A DNA stretch of 64,000 nucleotides from Burkholderia plantarii (GTDB lineage: Bacteria; Pseudomonadota; Gammaproteobacteria; Burkholderiales; Burkholderiaceae), in the NCBI RefSeq assembly GCF_001411805.1, contig NZ_CP007214.1:133363-197362 (forward strand), in the 5' to 3' direction. Positions 55,389 through 62,185 of this stretch are shown here, in pieces (position 1 is the stretch's first letter; each line of letters starts with the position of its first letter). The notes under the pieces were generated by a model. That model was not told where the DNA came from, ran no database searches, and worked only from the letters and a program-made list of their open reading frames with translations. Both the position numbers and the translations under genes were made by a program.

Positions 55389-55582
55389 CGCTTGCCTCCC
55401 CGCACGCCACGTGGCCGAGCCTCCTCGCCGTGCCCGTGCCATGGCTCGACGACGTCGCGCGCACTGACCTGCGCGAGCTGGGCCGCATTGGCATCCACGT
55501 GCGCCGGCTCGGCGAGGCGGGTAAGCCTCGCGTGGGTTGCGTGGTAAATGGCCTGCGCGTAGGCGTGTCCGTTGGTGGTCAC
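55385..55582 (-). CDS. Small hypothetical protein, GTG start
   Basis: This 65-aa protein starts at GTG 55582 with GAGGAAG upstream. Its sequence, with repeated Ala/His (AQAIYHATHARLTRLAEP), gives no family. Support comes from the 4-base overlap with the next gene and the 13-base gap after the preceding one. Confidence 0.45.
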   Translation of the reverse strand: MTTNGHAYAQAIYHATHARLTRLAEPAHVDANAAQLAQVSARDVVEPWHGHGEEARPRGVRGGKR

Positions 55583-55595
55583 GATGCTTCCTCAA

Positions 55596-55880
55596 TCAAT
55601 CCAGTGACGACGCCGAGTCACGCGGCGGTGTGGCGTCGCCGATCAAAGCGTTCAACCGTGCCTGATCGGCTTCGAACTCCTCGACGGCCAACGGATCAGC
55701 GGGATCGGTCAAATCCTGCATCAGGCGCTTCCAGAGCACGAACGCCCCGTTGGCGAAGTCTTGATATATCTGCTTGCGATTCGGATGGGGACTGCGCTCG
55801 GCGTCGGCCAGGCATTCAGGGATGCACGATTCGGTGCGATCCGTCAGGTGGCGCGCCGTCATCATCTGGCGATGCGGCAT
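55596..55880 (-). CDS. Hypothetical protein, first gene of integrase operon
   Basis: This 94-aa acidic protein has an RKQIYQDFANGAFVLWKRLM helix; it was not recognised. ATG 55880 (MPHRQMM) is the assumed start. It heads the leftward chain of five genes ending in the recombinase and lies 180 bases from dif-like site B. Confidence 0.5.
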   Translation of the reverse strand: MPHRQMMTARHLTDRTESCIPECLADAERSPHPNRKQIYQDFANGAFVLWKRLMQDLTDPADPLAVEEFEADQARLNALIGDATPPRDSASSLD

Positions 55881-56062
55881 CGCAAACCTCGAGTCAGGAC
55901 AACACACTGGGTACGACACGGGTTGGCGTCCCAAGATTCCGGCCGAGGCGGCCCCTGCCCGGGCTCGGCACTCACGGTCGATGCCATCGGGCGAAATCAA
56001 GGGTTTACCCTATATTCAGCGAGGCACAATCCGGCGCCAGGCCATTCTAGACCATTAAATGC

Positions 56063-56090
56063 AAGTCTGCTAATGGTGCTTAGCGGACTT
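56063..56090. other. dif-like 11-6-11 site B
   Basis: AAGTCTGCTAA, spacer TGGTGC, TTAGCGGACTT: inverted 11-base arms (one mismatch) around six bases. ATTAAATGCAA begins 9 bases upstream (56054), exactly as at site A. The site sits between the integrase operon's start and the terminator of the RES-like operon. Confidence 0.55.
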
Positions 56091-56102
56091 GACGACGCCC
56101 AC

Positions 56103-56126
56103 AAAAAACCCGGCCAAAGCCGGGTT
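56103..56126 (-). terminator. Rho-independent terminator (leftward)
   Basis: AACCCGGC-CAAA-GCCGGGTT stem with an A-run to its left, so it acts on leftward transcripts. It lies 33 bases beyond the RES-like gene's stop. Confidence 0.75.
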
Positions 56127-56158
56127 CGATCTCGCAACGCGCCGTCGCGCGCGTCGCT

Positions 56159-56866
56159 CTATTCGGCCGCACCGCCAGTCCGCTCGGGCGGATCGCGTCG
56201 TAGCGGATGCCCCTGCAGCCATTCATACGTCGGATGCTGAGCAAAAGGCATCGACGTGTAGGTAATGCCATCACGGAGCGGTGCCAGCGCCTCAAAGGAC
56301 AAGATAATCGCGTCTTGACCACGGAATCGGCGTGACGGATAGAGGGCTCCATCGGGGCGCTGGTCCGGGCGGACTCGTTGCATCGCCTCATGCAGCCGAA
56401 CGCCGAACCATTGTGTCCAATCATAGTCGGGAGCCGACAACTGATCATAGATGCCCAACAGGCTCGACGCCGGAGCACCGAGATCCCACACGCGCAGCTG
56501 CCGCGGAAAAGTCAACGTCGCGATCAATCCCGTTCGTTCGGCCTCAGCGTCCAGATAGAACGTGCCAGGTCGACGTGCATCGTTCCGCGCAAACCTCGCC
56601 TCCCAAACCGCAGTGTCGGGCATGAGGCTCAAATAAAGCCACCCAAAAGGCGCCGAACCGAGTGCTGCGATCAATGCCTCCGGCGGACCGAACCGATACG
56701 GCCGCCAAACCCGATCGGGCAGGATCCCCGCAGGGGAGGAGGCGGCCCGGTGAAGTACCGGGCCGACGACACGAGTGCTCCGCGCCAATGCGTCGACGAG
56801 CTGTTCCACCGAAGGTATTGCCTCAGCAATATCCTGCGGTGGTCCTACAAGTTTATGTTTTCCCAT
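56159..56866 (-). CDS. RES-domain-like protein
   Basis: This 235-aa protein resembles RES toxins: RVWRPYRF (N-terminal Arg), GWLYLSLMPDTAVWEARF (the LYL-x-TAxxE core), an RQLRVWDL strand, and GQDAIILSFEA near the end. RES enzymes are ADP-ribosyltransferase-like and degrade NAD+ or modify targets. It is the last of three genes spaced 12 bases apart, after a ParS-like protein. It is more diverged than the RES protein at 61286, so the activity is inferred. Confidence 0.65.
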   Translation of the reverse strand: MGKHKLVGPPQDIAEAIPSVEQLVDALARSTRVVGPVLHRAASSPAGILPDRVWRPYRFGPPEALIAALGSAPFGWLYLSLMPDTAVWEARFARNDARRPGTFYLDAEAERTGLIATLTFPRQLRVWDLGAPASSLLGIYDQLSAPDYDWTQWFGVRLHEAMQRVRPDQRPDGALYPSRRFRGQDAIILSFEALAPLRDGITYTSMPFAQHPTYEWLQGHPLRRDPPERTGGAAE

Positions 56867-56878
56867 TTCATGGCCGTT

Positions 56879-57556
56879 TCAAAAGGCCACGCTCTCTCCC
56901 GGTTGCGGAATCAACGCGATCACGCGGCGTTGCCGTTCGATCGCGGGCAAATTTAGCAGCCGACGCTGGCTAGCGTGCGGCGCACCCCGCCCTTCGAAGA
57001 GCTTCCCGGCCAATACCTCCGCCGGCGCGAGCTCGTTGAGTTCATCCCGTTCGGTTACAAAGAAAGCGTGGACCTCGGTTTCCAAGGCGCCACGAAGCTT
57101 ATCGAGAACTTGGGGCAGCAATTCCGGCACGGGCTCAGCAAATTGCCATGCCGGAAAAGCTCGTCCATTGGCCTGGCCTCGCGGCCGAACGCAGTAGAAC
57201 CGGCCAGCCTCCACCGATCGGTAAAGGCTCGCTATCGACAGCGCCACCAACTGTTGTTCGATAACCTCCGAAGGCTTCAAGTTGGCGACAGGCAATGTAT
57301 CGGGTGCTGCCTCGACCACCCTATCCGAAATCAACATCGACGCCAGTCGGCGCTCCAACGTGTCGCGAATGATCGAGTGAACCGTTTCTCGAACGTCCGG
57401 CGACACTTGGTTACGAAGGGACACTTCGATATCCGACGTGAACAGTTCCGCGACATCTCGCGCGATGTGGTTCGGGTTGAGATACTGCCCCTCACGGATC
57501 ACCGGGCGAATCTTAATGTCGATGATCGGGCGGTCTTCCTTGATTGCCTGTGCCAT
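56879..57556 (-). CDS. Putative antitoxin partner of RES-like protein
   Basis: This 225-aa protein has a C-terminal block (SVEAGRFYCVRPRGQANGRA then FPAWQF ... FFVTERDELNELAPAEVLAG) that matches the pattern of the Xre/MbcA/ParS-type domain (x-FPAWQF-x20-F-x8-L-x-PAEVL). The N-terminal 110 residues are unassigned and may carry DNA binding or dimerisation. Start ATG 57556 has AAGGAG. It lies 12 bases before the RES-like gene and 12 bases after the 263-aa gene. Confidence 0.55.
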   Translation of the reverse strand: MAQAIKEDRPIIDIKIRPVIREGQYLNPNHIARDVAELFTSDIEVSLRNQVSPDVRETVHSIIRDTLERRLASMLISDRVVEAAPDTLPVANLKPSEVIEQQLVALSIASLYRSVEAGRFYCVRPRGQANGRAFPAWQFAEPVPELLPQVLDKLRGALETEVHAFFVTERDELNELAPAEVLAGKLFEGRGAPHASQRRLLNLPAIERQRRVIALIPQPGESVAF

Positions 57557-57568
57557 GCTTAGAACTCC

Positions 57569-58360
57569 TTAGGCCGATTTGGGAGGCGCGCCAAGCGGGT
57601 GCATCCGCCGGGCAATGGCAGCAGCGCTGCCGGTCTCGAACGTACGCTCACGCGACCACCGATCCACCAGTTGGCGAACCGTAGCGGCAGCGAGAGAGCG
57701 CCTTTCGAGGAAGTTTTGGACGAACGGCCCGGCGATCTCTTCAAAAAAGAAATCGCGCATCATCCGACTGAGACCACCGCCCAGCGTATAGTCGAAAGTG
57801 CCCGCTATGAACGCATCTTGCGCATCGAAGAGTAGCCCGAGCTCGGCCAGTTCCTCAGCCAGCGCCAGCTGGGTGGGACCGTCGAGCATCTCCGGACGCG
57901 TCTCGTTCAGAAGGCTCTGCCAGACACCCATCGCCGGGCTCGCCAAGCCCGCCGCTTGCCACGACAACATCGCTCGATTGTCGTGCTGCTGCTCCTGCAA
58001 TGCCTCGAGACGGCGCATCCGGAGCAAAACCATGGTTTCCTTCAGGTACGCAGAATCCAGACGCAGTTTCAACCACATGCGGCGGTTGCAAACCGATATC
58101 GCCTGAGAGGGTCGCTGGGTCACCTCTCCATCTAGGGCTTCCAATTCCGCAACAACGTCAGCGATTTGGCGCTGCACGCGTGCCAAGTCCTCGCGCGCTC
58201 GATCCAGTGCTTCGGTCCAATCCCTGACATATGCTTCAGCTTGAGCAAAACGTCCCGGGGCAAGCATGTCGGCAGACGACTGAGCGTGGTACGACGCCCC
58301 GTTTGGCCATGATGGGCAAACGGAAGACTGGTAGTCGGCAGGGGCATCTGTCGTCGTCAT
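57569..58360 (-). CDS. Coiled-coil protein, first gene of RES-like operon
   Basis: This 263-aa helical protein was not recognised, with a coiled-coil segment (RAREDLARVQRQIADVVAEL) and an aromatic motif MMRDFFFEEIAGPFVQNFLE. There is no membrane segment. GAGGATTCGCC precedes the ATG. It heads a tight three-gene operon and so probably works with the ParS-like and RES-like products. Two tandem 9-base repeats lie just upstream. Confidence 0.6.
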   Translation of the reverse strand: MTTTDAPADYQSSVCPSWPNGASYHAQSSADMLAPGRFAQAEAYVRDWTEALDRAREDLARVQRQIADVVAELEALDGEVTQRPSQAISVCNRRMWLKLRLDSAYLKETMVLLRMRRLEALQEQQHDNRAMLSWQAAGLASPAMGVWQSLLNETRPEMLDGPTQLALAEELAELGLLFDAQDAFIAGTFDYTLGGGLSRMMRDFFFEEIAGPFVQNFLERRSLAAATVRQLVDRWSRERTFETGSAAAIARRMHPLGAPPKSA

Positions 58361-58390
58361 GGCGAATCCTCAAAAGTTAGAGGCAGTTTA

Positions 58391-58408
58391 TCATAGTTCT
58401 CATAGTTC
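58391..58408. promoter_or_regulatory. Tandem 9-bp repeats upstream of RES-like operon
   Basis: TCATAGTTC occurs twice without spacer, 30-48 bases before the first ATG of the leftward operon. Position and perfect repetition suggest an autoregulatory operator. Confidence 0.5.
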
Positions 58409-58451
58409 GCAAGTGACGCATTCTTATCATCTCGATCGTGCCCCGACAAGG

Positions 58452-58474
58452 ATAGTTATCACCTGTGCGATTTC
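58452..58474. repeat. 23-bp repeat, copy 1
   Basis: A 23-base sequence beginning ATAGTTATCACCTGTGCG is found identically at 60863-60885. Each copy lies at or just beyond the 3' end of one of the two related short membrane-protein genes. Confidence 0.6.
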
Positions 58475-58513
58475 CAGCGGCAGCACCCGCCGCGCCCCTC
58501 CTCCCCTGCCCGC

Positions 58514-58699
58514 CTAGCCGGCCACCAGCGTGAGGCAGACCCGCACCAGCTCGAGCGCGGCGAGGAGCACGGCCAGGCCAACACCGCCGCAGCCGAGCCG
58601 GGCCAGCTGGACCACGCGGCGCGCGCCGGCCGGATGACGATCGGCCGTCACGATCAGACGATCGACGGCGGTGAGCAGACGAAGATGAAATTTGAGCAT
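58514..58699 (-). CDS. Short membrane protein (LTAVD family), paralogue 1
   Basis: This 61-aa protein has an N-terminal LLTAVDRLIVTAD helix, then R/H-rich residues, and one hydrophobic segment (LGCGGVGLAVLLAALELVRV). A paralogue is encoded at 60884-61093 (LLTAVDHLILTADLHRAGA). The upstream DNA is also similar in both copies. There is no clear ribosome binding site; conservation between the copies supports this frame. Confidence 0.5.
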   Translation of the reverse strand: MLKFHLRLLTAVDRLIVTADRHPAGARRVVQLARLGCGGVGLAVLLAALELVRVCLTLVAG

Positions 58700-58985
58700 G
58701 GTGGTGGGGATCAGAGCGCCGATGGGCCGGCAACGGAAGCATTGTTCCGGAGCCGGCGCCGCGATTCCTCTTGTGGGTTCTTCGCGGCAGTCACGGGCGT
58801 TCGTGCGGGTCGGCAGGCGGGATCTCGACGCGGGATCGAACTCGAAGGGCGCCTTGACGGTGCGACTCCCGCCACATATCCGTAAGGATTTTGACAGTTT
58901 CGTCACACTTCAACTTACCATTTTGTTACGATTGTTTTACGGGGAACCGCTTTGAGCCTCGTGCCTTGCACTGCCCCTGGTGCTC

Positions 58986-59025
58986 GCCGATGAATCATCT
59001 CAGACGATTCATCGGCGCTTTTTTT
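58986..59025 (+). terminator. Strong hairpin plus T-run (rightward)
   Basis: GCCGATGAATC (58986-58996) pairs perfectly with GATTCATCGGC (59006-59016), followed by GC and seven T. No rightward gene ends here, so it may terminate a short RNA starting in the AT-rich stretch at about 58890-58940. Confidence 0.75.
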
Positions 59026-59151
59026 GGGGGCCGCAAAAAGGGCCACGGCGCGGCAGCAGTCGCTGACCAGAAACATCGGACGCACCGGTGCCGGTCGCGC
59101 CCCTCAAAGCTCATCAAGCACGGCTCGCAGTCGATGTCTTCCCTCACGGTC

Positions 59152-59179
59152 AATGCCGACGGTACGAGTTATCGGCATT
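59152..59179. other. dif-like 11-6-11 site C
   Basis: AATGCCGACGG, spacer TACGAG, TTATCGGCATT. The outer arms pair (AATGCCGA with TCGGCATT), and most bases are identical to site A. It is followed by a terminator at the same spacing as in sites A and B. The ATTAAAYGCAA element is absent. Confidence 0.5.
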
Positions 59180-59192
59180 GACGGCGCACCAG

Positions 59193-59213
59193 AAAAGCCC
59201 GGCCGAAGCCGGG
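59193..59213 (-). terminator. Rho-independent terminator (leftward)
   Basis: CCCGGC-CGAA-GCCGGG stem with AAAA to the left. It lies 16 bases beyond the stop of the small membrane gene at 59229. Confidence 0.7.
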
Positions 59214-59228
59214 TTGCCAACGCCTAAC

Positions 59229-59459
59229 TCACCTGCGAAGTACCAGGTACACCGCCAGTAACGGCATGGCCGTGACGGTGATCGCTGCCAGTGGTTGATA
59301 CTGGCCGTAGGTGGCCGGCCATAGCGCCGACAGCCCTCGGTCAATTGCCGCCAGCGCGATCAGCAGCGCCATGGCCACCAGCCCCCTGCCCCTGCGACGG
59401 CGAGCTTCCTTGGCCACGAGCGAAACAGAATCCCCTCCGCGTCCGGGCGATGGCGTCAT
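59229..59459 (-). CDS. Small two-TM membrane protein
   Basis: This 76-aa protein has a very basic segment (KEARRRRGRG) followed by two hydrophobic stretches (LVAMALLIALAAI and PLAAITVTAMPLLAVYLVL). No family is recognised. ATG 59459 (MTPSPGRG) or an ATG 36 bases further upstream may be used. The terminator directly after the stop supports a real transcript. Confidence 0.45.
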   Translation of the reverse strand: MTPSPGRGGDSVSLVAKEARRRRGRGLVAMALLIALAAIDRGLSALWPATYGQYQPLAAITVTAMPLLAVYLVLRR

Positions 59460-59769
59460 CGCCCGGCACCTGGCTGGGCGTCTCGACGCACGCACTGACC
59501 GGATCGCCGCGCCCGTCGCCGGAGAACAACTCCCCGGAGATCAGCACGATAGGCTTCGCTGAAAACAACGGTCGGCGTGGTGGTGCCCCCTTAGCTCATT
59601 AGGGCATCGAGCGTCAACGCAGCGAAGGTCGCTAGTCAACGGCCACCGTGATTACAACGGCGATCGCCAGACACGTCCACGCAGCACATATCGCCGAGGC
59701 GGCCCGTGTACGCATCGCTGGAATCGGTACTGCTTTCTCTTTTCCGTCGATTTTTACGAGTCATCAGAA
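59460..59769. other. Intergenic, no gene recognised
   Basis: This is the leader region for the leftward small membrane gene and the rightward AT-rich unit. No motif was found beyond possible promoters. Confidence 0.35.
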
Positions 59770-59883
59770 ATGACGTTGCGTAGACTGGGTCGGGCGGCTG
59801 CATTCGGAGTATTAATGTCCATTGCCAACCAAACTTTGAAGACAAAATTGAAAGGTGTTTCGTCGAAGCACCAAACCAAATAA
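59770..59883 (+). CDS. 37-aa ORF before AT-rich gene
   Basis: ATG 59770 to TAA 59881-59883 encodes a basic peptide (MTLRRLGRAAAFGVLMSIAN followed by QTLKTKLKG...). The stop overlaps the Shine-Dalgarno region of the next gene (AAGGA), and the gap to its ATG is 11 bases, so it could be a leader or coupled small gene. No ribosome binding site of its own is obvious. Confidence 0.35.
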   Translation: MTLRRLGRAAAFGVLMSIANQTLKTKLKGVSSKHQTK

Positions 59884-59894
59884 GGATTTTTGGT

Positions 59895-60860
59895 ATGCCT
59901 AAACTTGTCCAATCCGCCAATTCTCTCTACATGGCTGAAGTAACCGCTAGAATGGTAGACACCAATATTGACGCTGCCAAAATCCTTGCGGGCGCGACAC
60001 ACATGCGCCACAAAGTTGCTAAAAGTAAGATCCTCCCGATGTACGAGGACGCGGAGCATGCCAAAGCCGGTAGTTGGCTGCGCGTACTTATGGTTGGCAG
60101 ACTTATTACATGCGCACAAGGAGCCTACCGCTCAATTGAACCATTGGTCTCGACGAACACAGCCGATTTCCGGAAAATCAAGTTACCCACCTATTACTCC
60201 GACGGCAAGCACATTCTCTTCTCGAAACAAATACTTCAAGAGCCCCTAAATTTATTTCCTGGACTCTCAACTCAAAATCTAGGAAATAGTAAAGAAGCGT
60301 TCGATGCACACTTCATATGGGTCCATCCAGAAGGGAAAATCAGTGACGCAGGGTTTTCCGATATCTCAGAAAAGGATATGATTACCCATACTCCGGAAAA
60401 AGTTCACCCCAAAACTTTCGCGGTACACACGCCATTAACACGCGCGATACTTACAGAGGAGTACAACCGGTCCATGCTATATGACTGGCGCGCATCGGAC
60501 CTCGAAGTAGTCTGCACGAAACTTGATAAAAAATTACCGCTCGTCGGCATGGAAGTGGAAGTTTCCAATAGCAACGAATTCACTATTAAAGTCGATTTTC
60601 AAACAGCCTTAGTTCAGGCCATCAATTTTCTCAATATAATAATTGAATACGAGAGCAAATTCCGAGAAGGTGGTTGCGAACATTACAACCAACTTATTGA
60701 TAACATGAAATTTATAAACGCCAATGATGAGATCGCTTCGGTTTCAAAGATCCTGGTAGATGCAAAAGAAAACTGGAAGTCGCACCGAAAGTCATTCGCC
60801 GGCGAGCTTACAGCATACAGAGAGATATTGATGAACGCGCGAAAGACCATCAGAGAATAA
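59895..60860 (+). CDS. AT-rich orphan gene, unknown function
   Basis: This 321-aa soluble protein has no recognised family. It starts MPKLVQSANSLYMAEVTARM and has a helical C-terminal part (LINFLNIIIEYESKF-like). Codon use is clearly AT-richer than all neighbours (many AAA, ATA, TTA codons), so it came from a different genome. Start ATG 59895 has AAGGA upstream. It stands alone on the plus strand among leftward genes, in the position of a cargo or cassette gene. Confidence 0.7.
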   Translation: MPKLVQSANSLYMAEVTARMVDTNIDAAKILAGATHMRHKVAKSKILPMYEDAEHAKAGSWLRVLMVGRLITCAQGAYRSIEPLVSTNTADFRKIKLPTYYSDGKHILFSKQILQEPLNLFPGLSTQNLGNSKEAFDAHFIWVHPEGKISDAGFSDISEKDMITHTPEKVHPKTFAVHTPLTRAILTEEYNRSMLYDWRASDLEVVCTKLDKKLPLVGMEVEVSNSNEFTIKVDFQTALVQAINFLNIIIEYESKFREGGCEHYNQLIDNMKFINANDEIASVSKILVDAKENWKSHRKSFAGELTAYREILMNARKTIRE

Positions 60861-60862
60861 GT

Positions 60863-60885
60863 ATAGTTATCACCTGTGCGATTTC
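60863..60885. repeat. 23-bp repeat, copy 2
   Basis: Identical to 58452-58474. It overlaps the stop codon of the leftward paralogue 2 gene and begins 3 bases after the AT-rich gene's stop. Confidence 0.6.
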
Positions 60886-61093
60886 AGTGAACGCGACGCC
60901 GACGTCCACGCGCCCTGCCCCGTCGAGGCCGGCCCGACTGGATCATCTGGAGCACGCGGGACAGCACCACCAGGGCGCCACCGCAACAGGCGAGCACGGC
61001 CAGTTGCAGCACCCACTGCGCACCGGCCCGGTGGAGATCGGCCGTCAGGATCAGGTGATCCACGGCCGTCAAGAGAAGACGGATTTCTCGCAC
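60884..61093 (-). CDS. Short membrane protein (LTAVD family), paralogue 2
   Basis: This 69-aa protein starts from GTG 61093 (VREIRLLLTAVDHLILTADL), has a hydrophobic helix (WVLQLAVLACCGGALVVL) and ends in an Arg-rich tail. The core is about half identical to paralogue 1. The frame stays open upstream to ATG 61201, with AGGAGG inside it, so the start is uncertain. Confidence 0.45.
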   Translation of the reverse strand: MREIRLLLTAVDHLILTADLHRAGAQWVLQLAVLACCGGALVVLSRVLQMIQSGRPRRGRARGRRRRVH

Positions 61094-61240
61094 GGGGGGT
61101 GGGCGCGAGCGCCGGGTTGATGGCAACACCGGCAGTGTCCCTGCGCCAGCGTCGCGATTCCTCCTGTGGGATCTTCGCGGTGGCCGTTCAGGCGTGGCCA
61201 ACCCAGGCCTCGGGCAGCCGTCACGAGCGCACCGGCCAAG

Positions 61241-61260
61241 AAAAACCCGGCCGCGGCGGG
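61241..61260 (-). terminator. Possible terminator after RES toxin gene
   Basis: AAAAA followed by CCCGGCCGCGGCGGG, an imperfect GC-rich hairpin 26 bases beyond the toxin stop, reading leftward into a T-run. Confidence 0.45.
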
Positions 61261-61285
61261 CTATACCTTGCAGGGGTGTTTGAAA

Positions 61286-62185
61286 TCAGCGATTGTCGAC
61301 GAACTCCACGGGGCTCCGCCGTTCATCGCGAAGCATTCGGTGCGTTACCAACTCCATGTCGTATGAGCTCCAGCGCAGCTCGAAGACAGAGTCGAATTTT
61401 GCGTCCTCCAATGTCACCCAGAGCTCCGGCCCCGCTCCGCCTCGCAGAAGACGAACGGCAACCAAGGCATGCGGCTCCCGAACACCGAAGATGTTCCACG
61501 GGGACACCGCCAGCACTTGCACCATCTGGTCGGGCCTTTCGGTCTCCAGCCGCCTGACATGCGCCTCGAGCTCGTGAAAAGACTTGACGTCCAGTTCCGG
61601 CTCGGCCGGCTGCACCGCATCGCGAATCCCCGAAAAGCTCTCCATAGCTGGAACGTTCACGCTCCCGTCCCATGAGGCTTGGTTGCGCGGCAAGGCGCCG
61701 GCCGGATCGTTCACGTCCAGTCGATCGCCTTCATCTAATTGGTCGACGAATAGCACCAGGTTCGTGCCACCAGTGTGCTGCGTCGATCGGAACAGAATTC
61801 CTTTAGCACCGGCGGCGATTACCTCGTCGCCGAGCACCCAGCTGGGCGGCTCAATGCGTGCATTGAACCAGTCGCGGCGCCAATCGCAGAAAAACGACTC
61901 CCACAGGGGTGGCCAGCGATCCGCGTGATAGCCGCCAGTGAAGTCGACGATCGGTGCTGTCGTGACGCGGTAGCTCACCAGCGTACCGGGCGGCATCAAG
62001 GGCGACAGCTGTTGGTACTCGGCCACCGCGGTGGTGACCTCGAGCGCCAGGTACAGGGCGGGCACGCCGATTCGGTTGGCGCGGCCGCCCGCCCTGGCGG
62101 CGCCAGCACCGCTGGTAGGCGCCACGGCCCATTTGGGCACGTGCATCCGGTAGGCCGTGAGGTTCTCCAGTGAAGTGAGGATCAT
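61286..62185 (-). CDS. RES-domain toxin with C-terminal extension
   Basis: Residues 10-172 form a RES domain: AYRMHVPKWA, GRANRIGVPALYLALEVTTA VAEY (split here), LVSYRV, GTNLVLFVD and the ending LPRNQASW. RES toxins are ADP-ribosyltransferase-like NAD+ degraders. Stand-alone toxins normally stop near this point. Here about 125 more residues follow (AVSPWNIFGVREPHALVAVR, WVTLEDAKFDSVFELRWSS), a region I do not recognise. The start overlaps the antitoxin stop by 4 bases, the normal antitoxin-first order. Confidence 0.82.
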   Translation of the reverse strand: MILTSLENLTAYRMHVPKWAVAPTSGAGAARAGGRANRIGVPALYLALEVTTAVAEYQQLSPLMPPGTLVSYRVTTAPIVDFTGGYHADRWPPLWESFFCDWRRDWFNARIEPPSWVLGDEVIAAGAKGILFRSTQHTGGTNLVLFVDQLDEGDRLDVNDPAGALPRNQASWDGSVNVPAMESFSGIRDAVQPAEPELDVKSFHELEAHVRRLETERPDQMVQVLAVSPWNIFGVREPHALVAVRLLRGGAGPELWVTLEDAKFDSVFELRWSSYDMELVTHRMLRDERRSPVEFVDNR

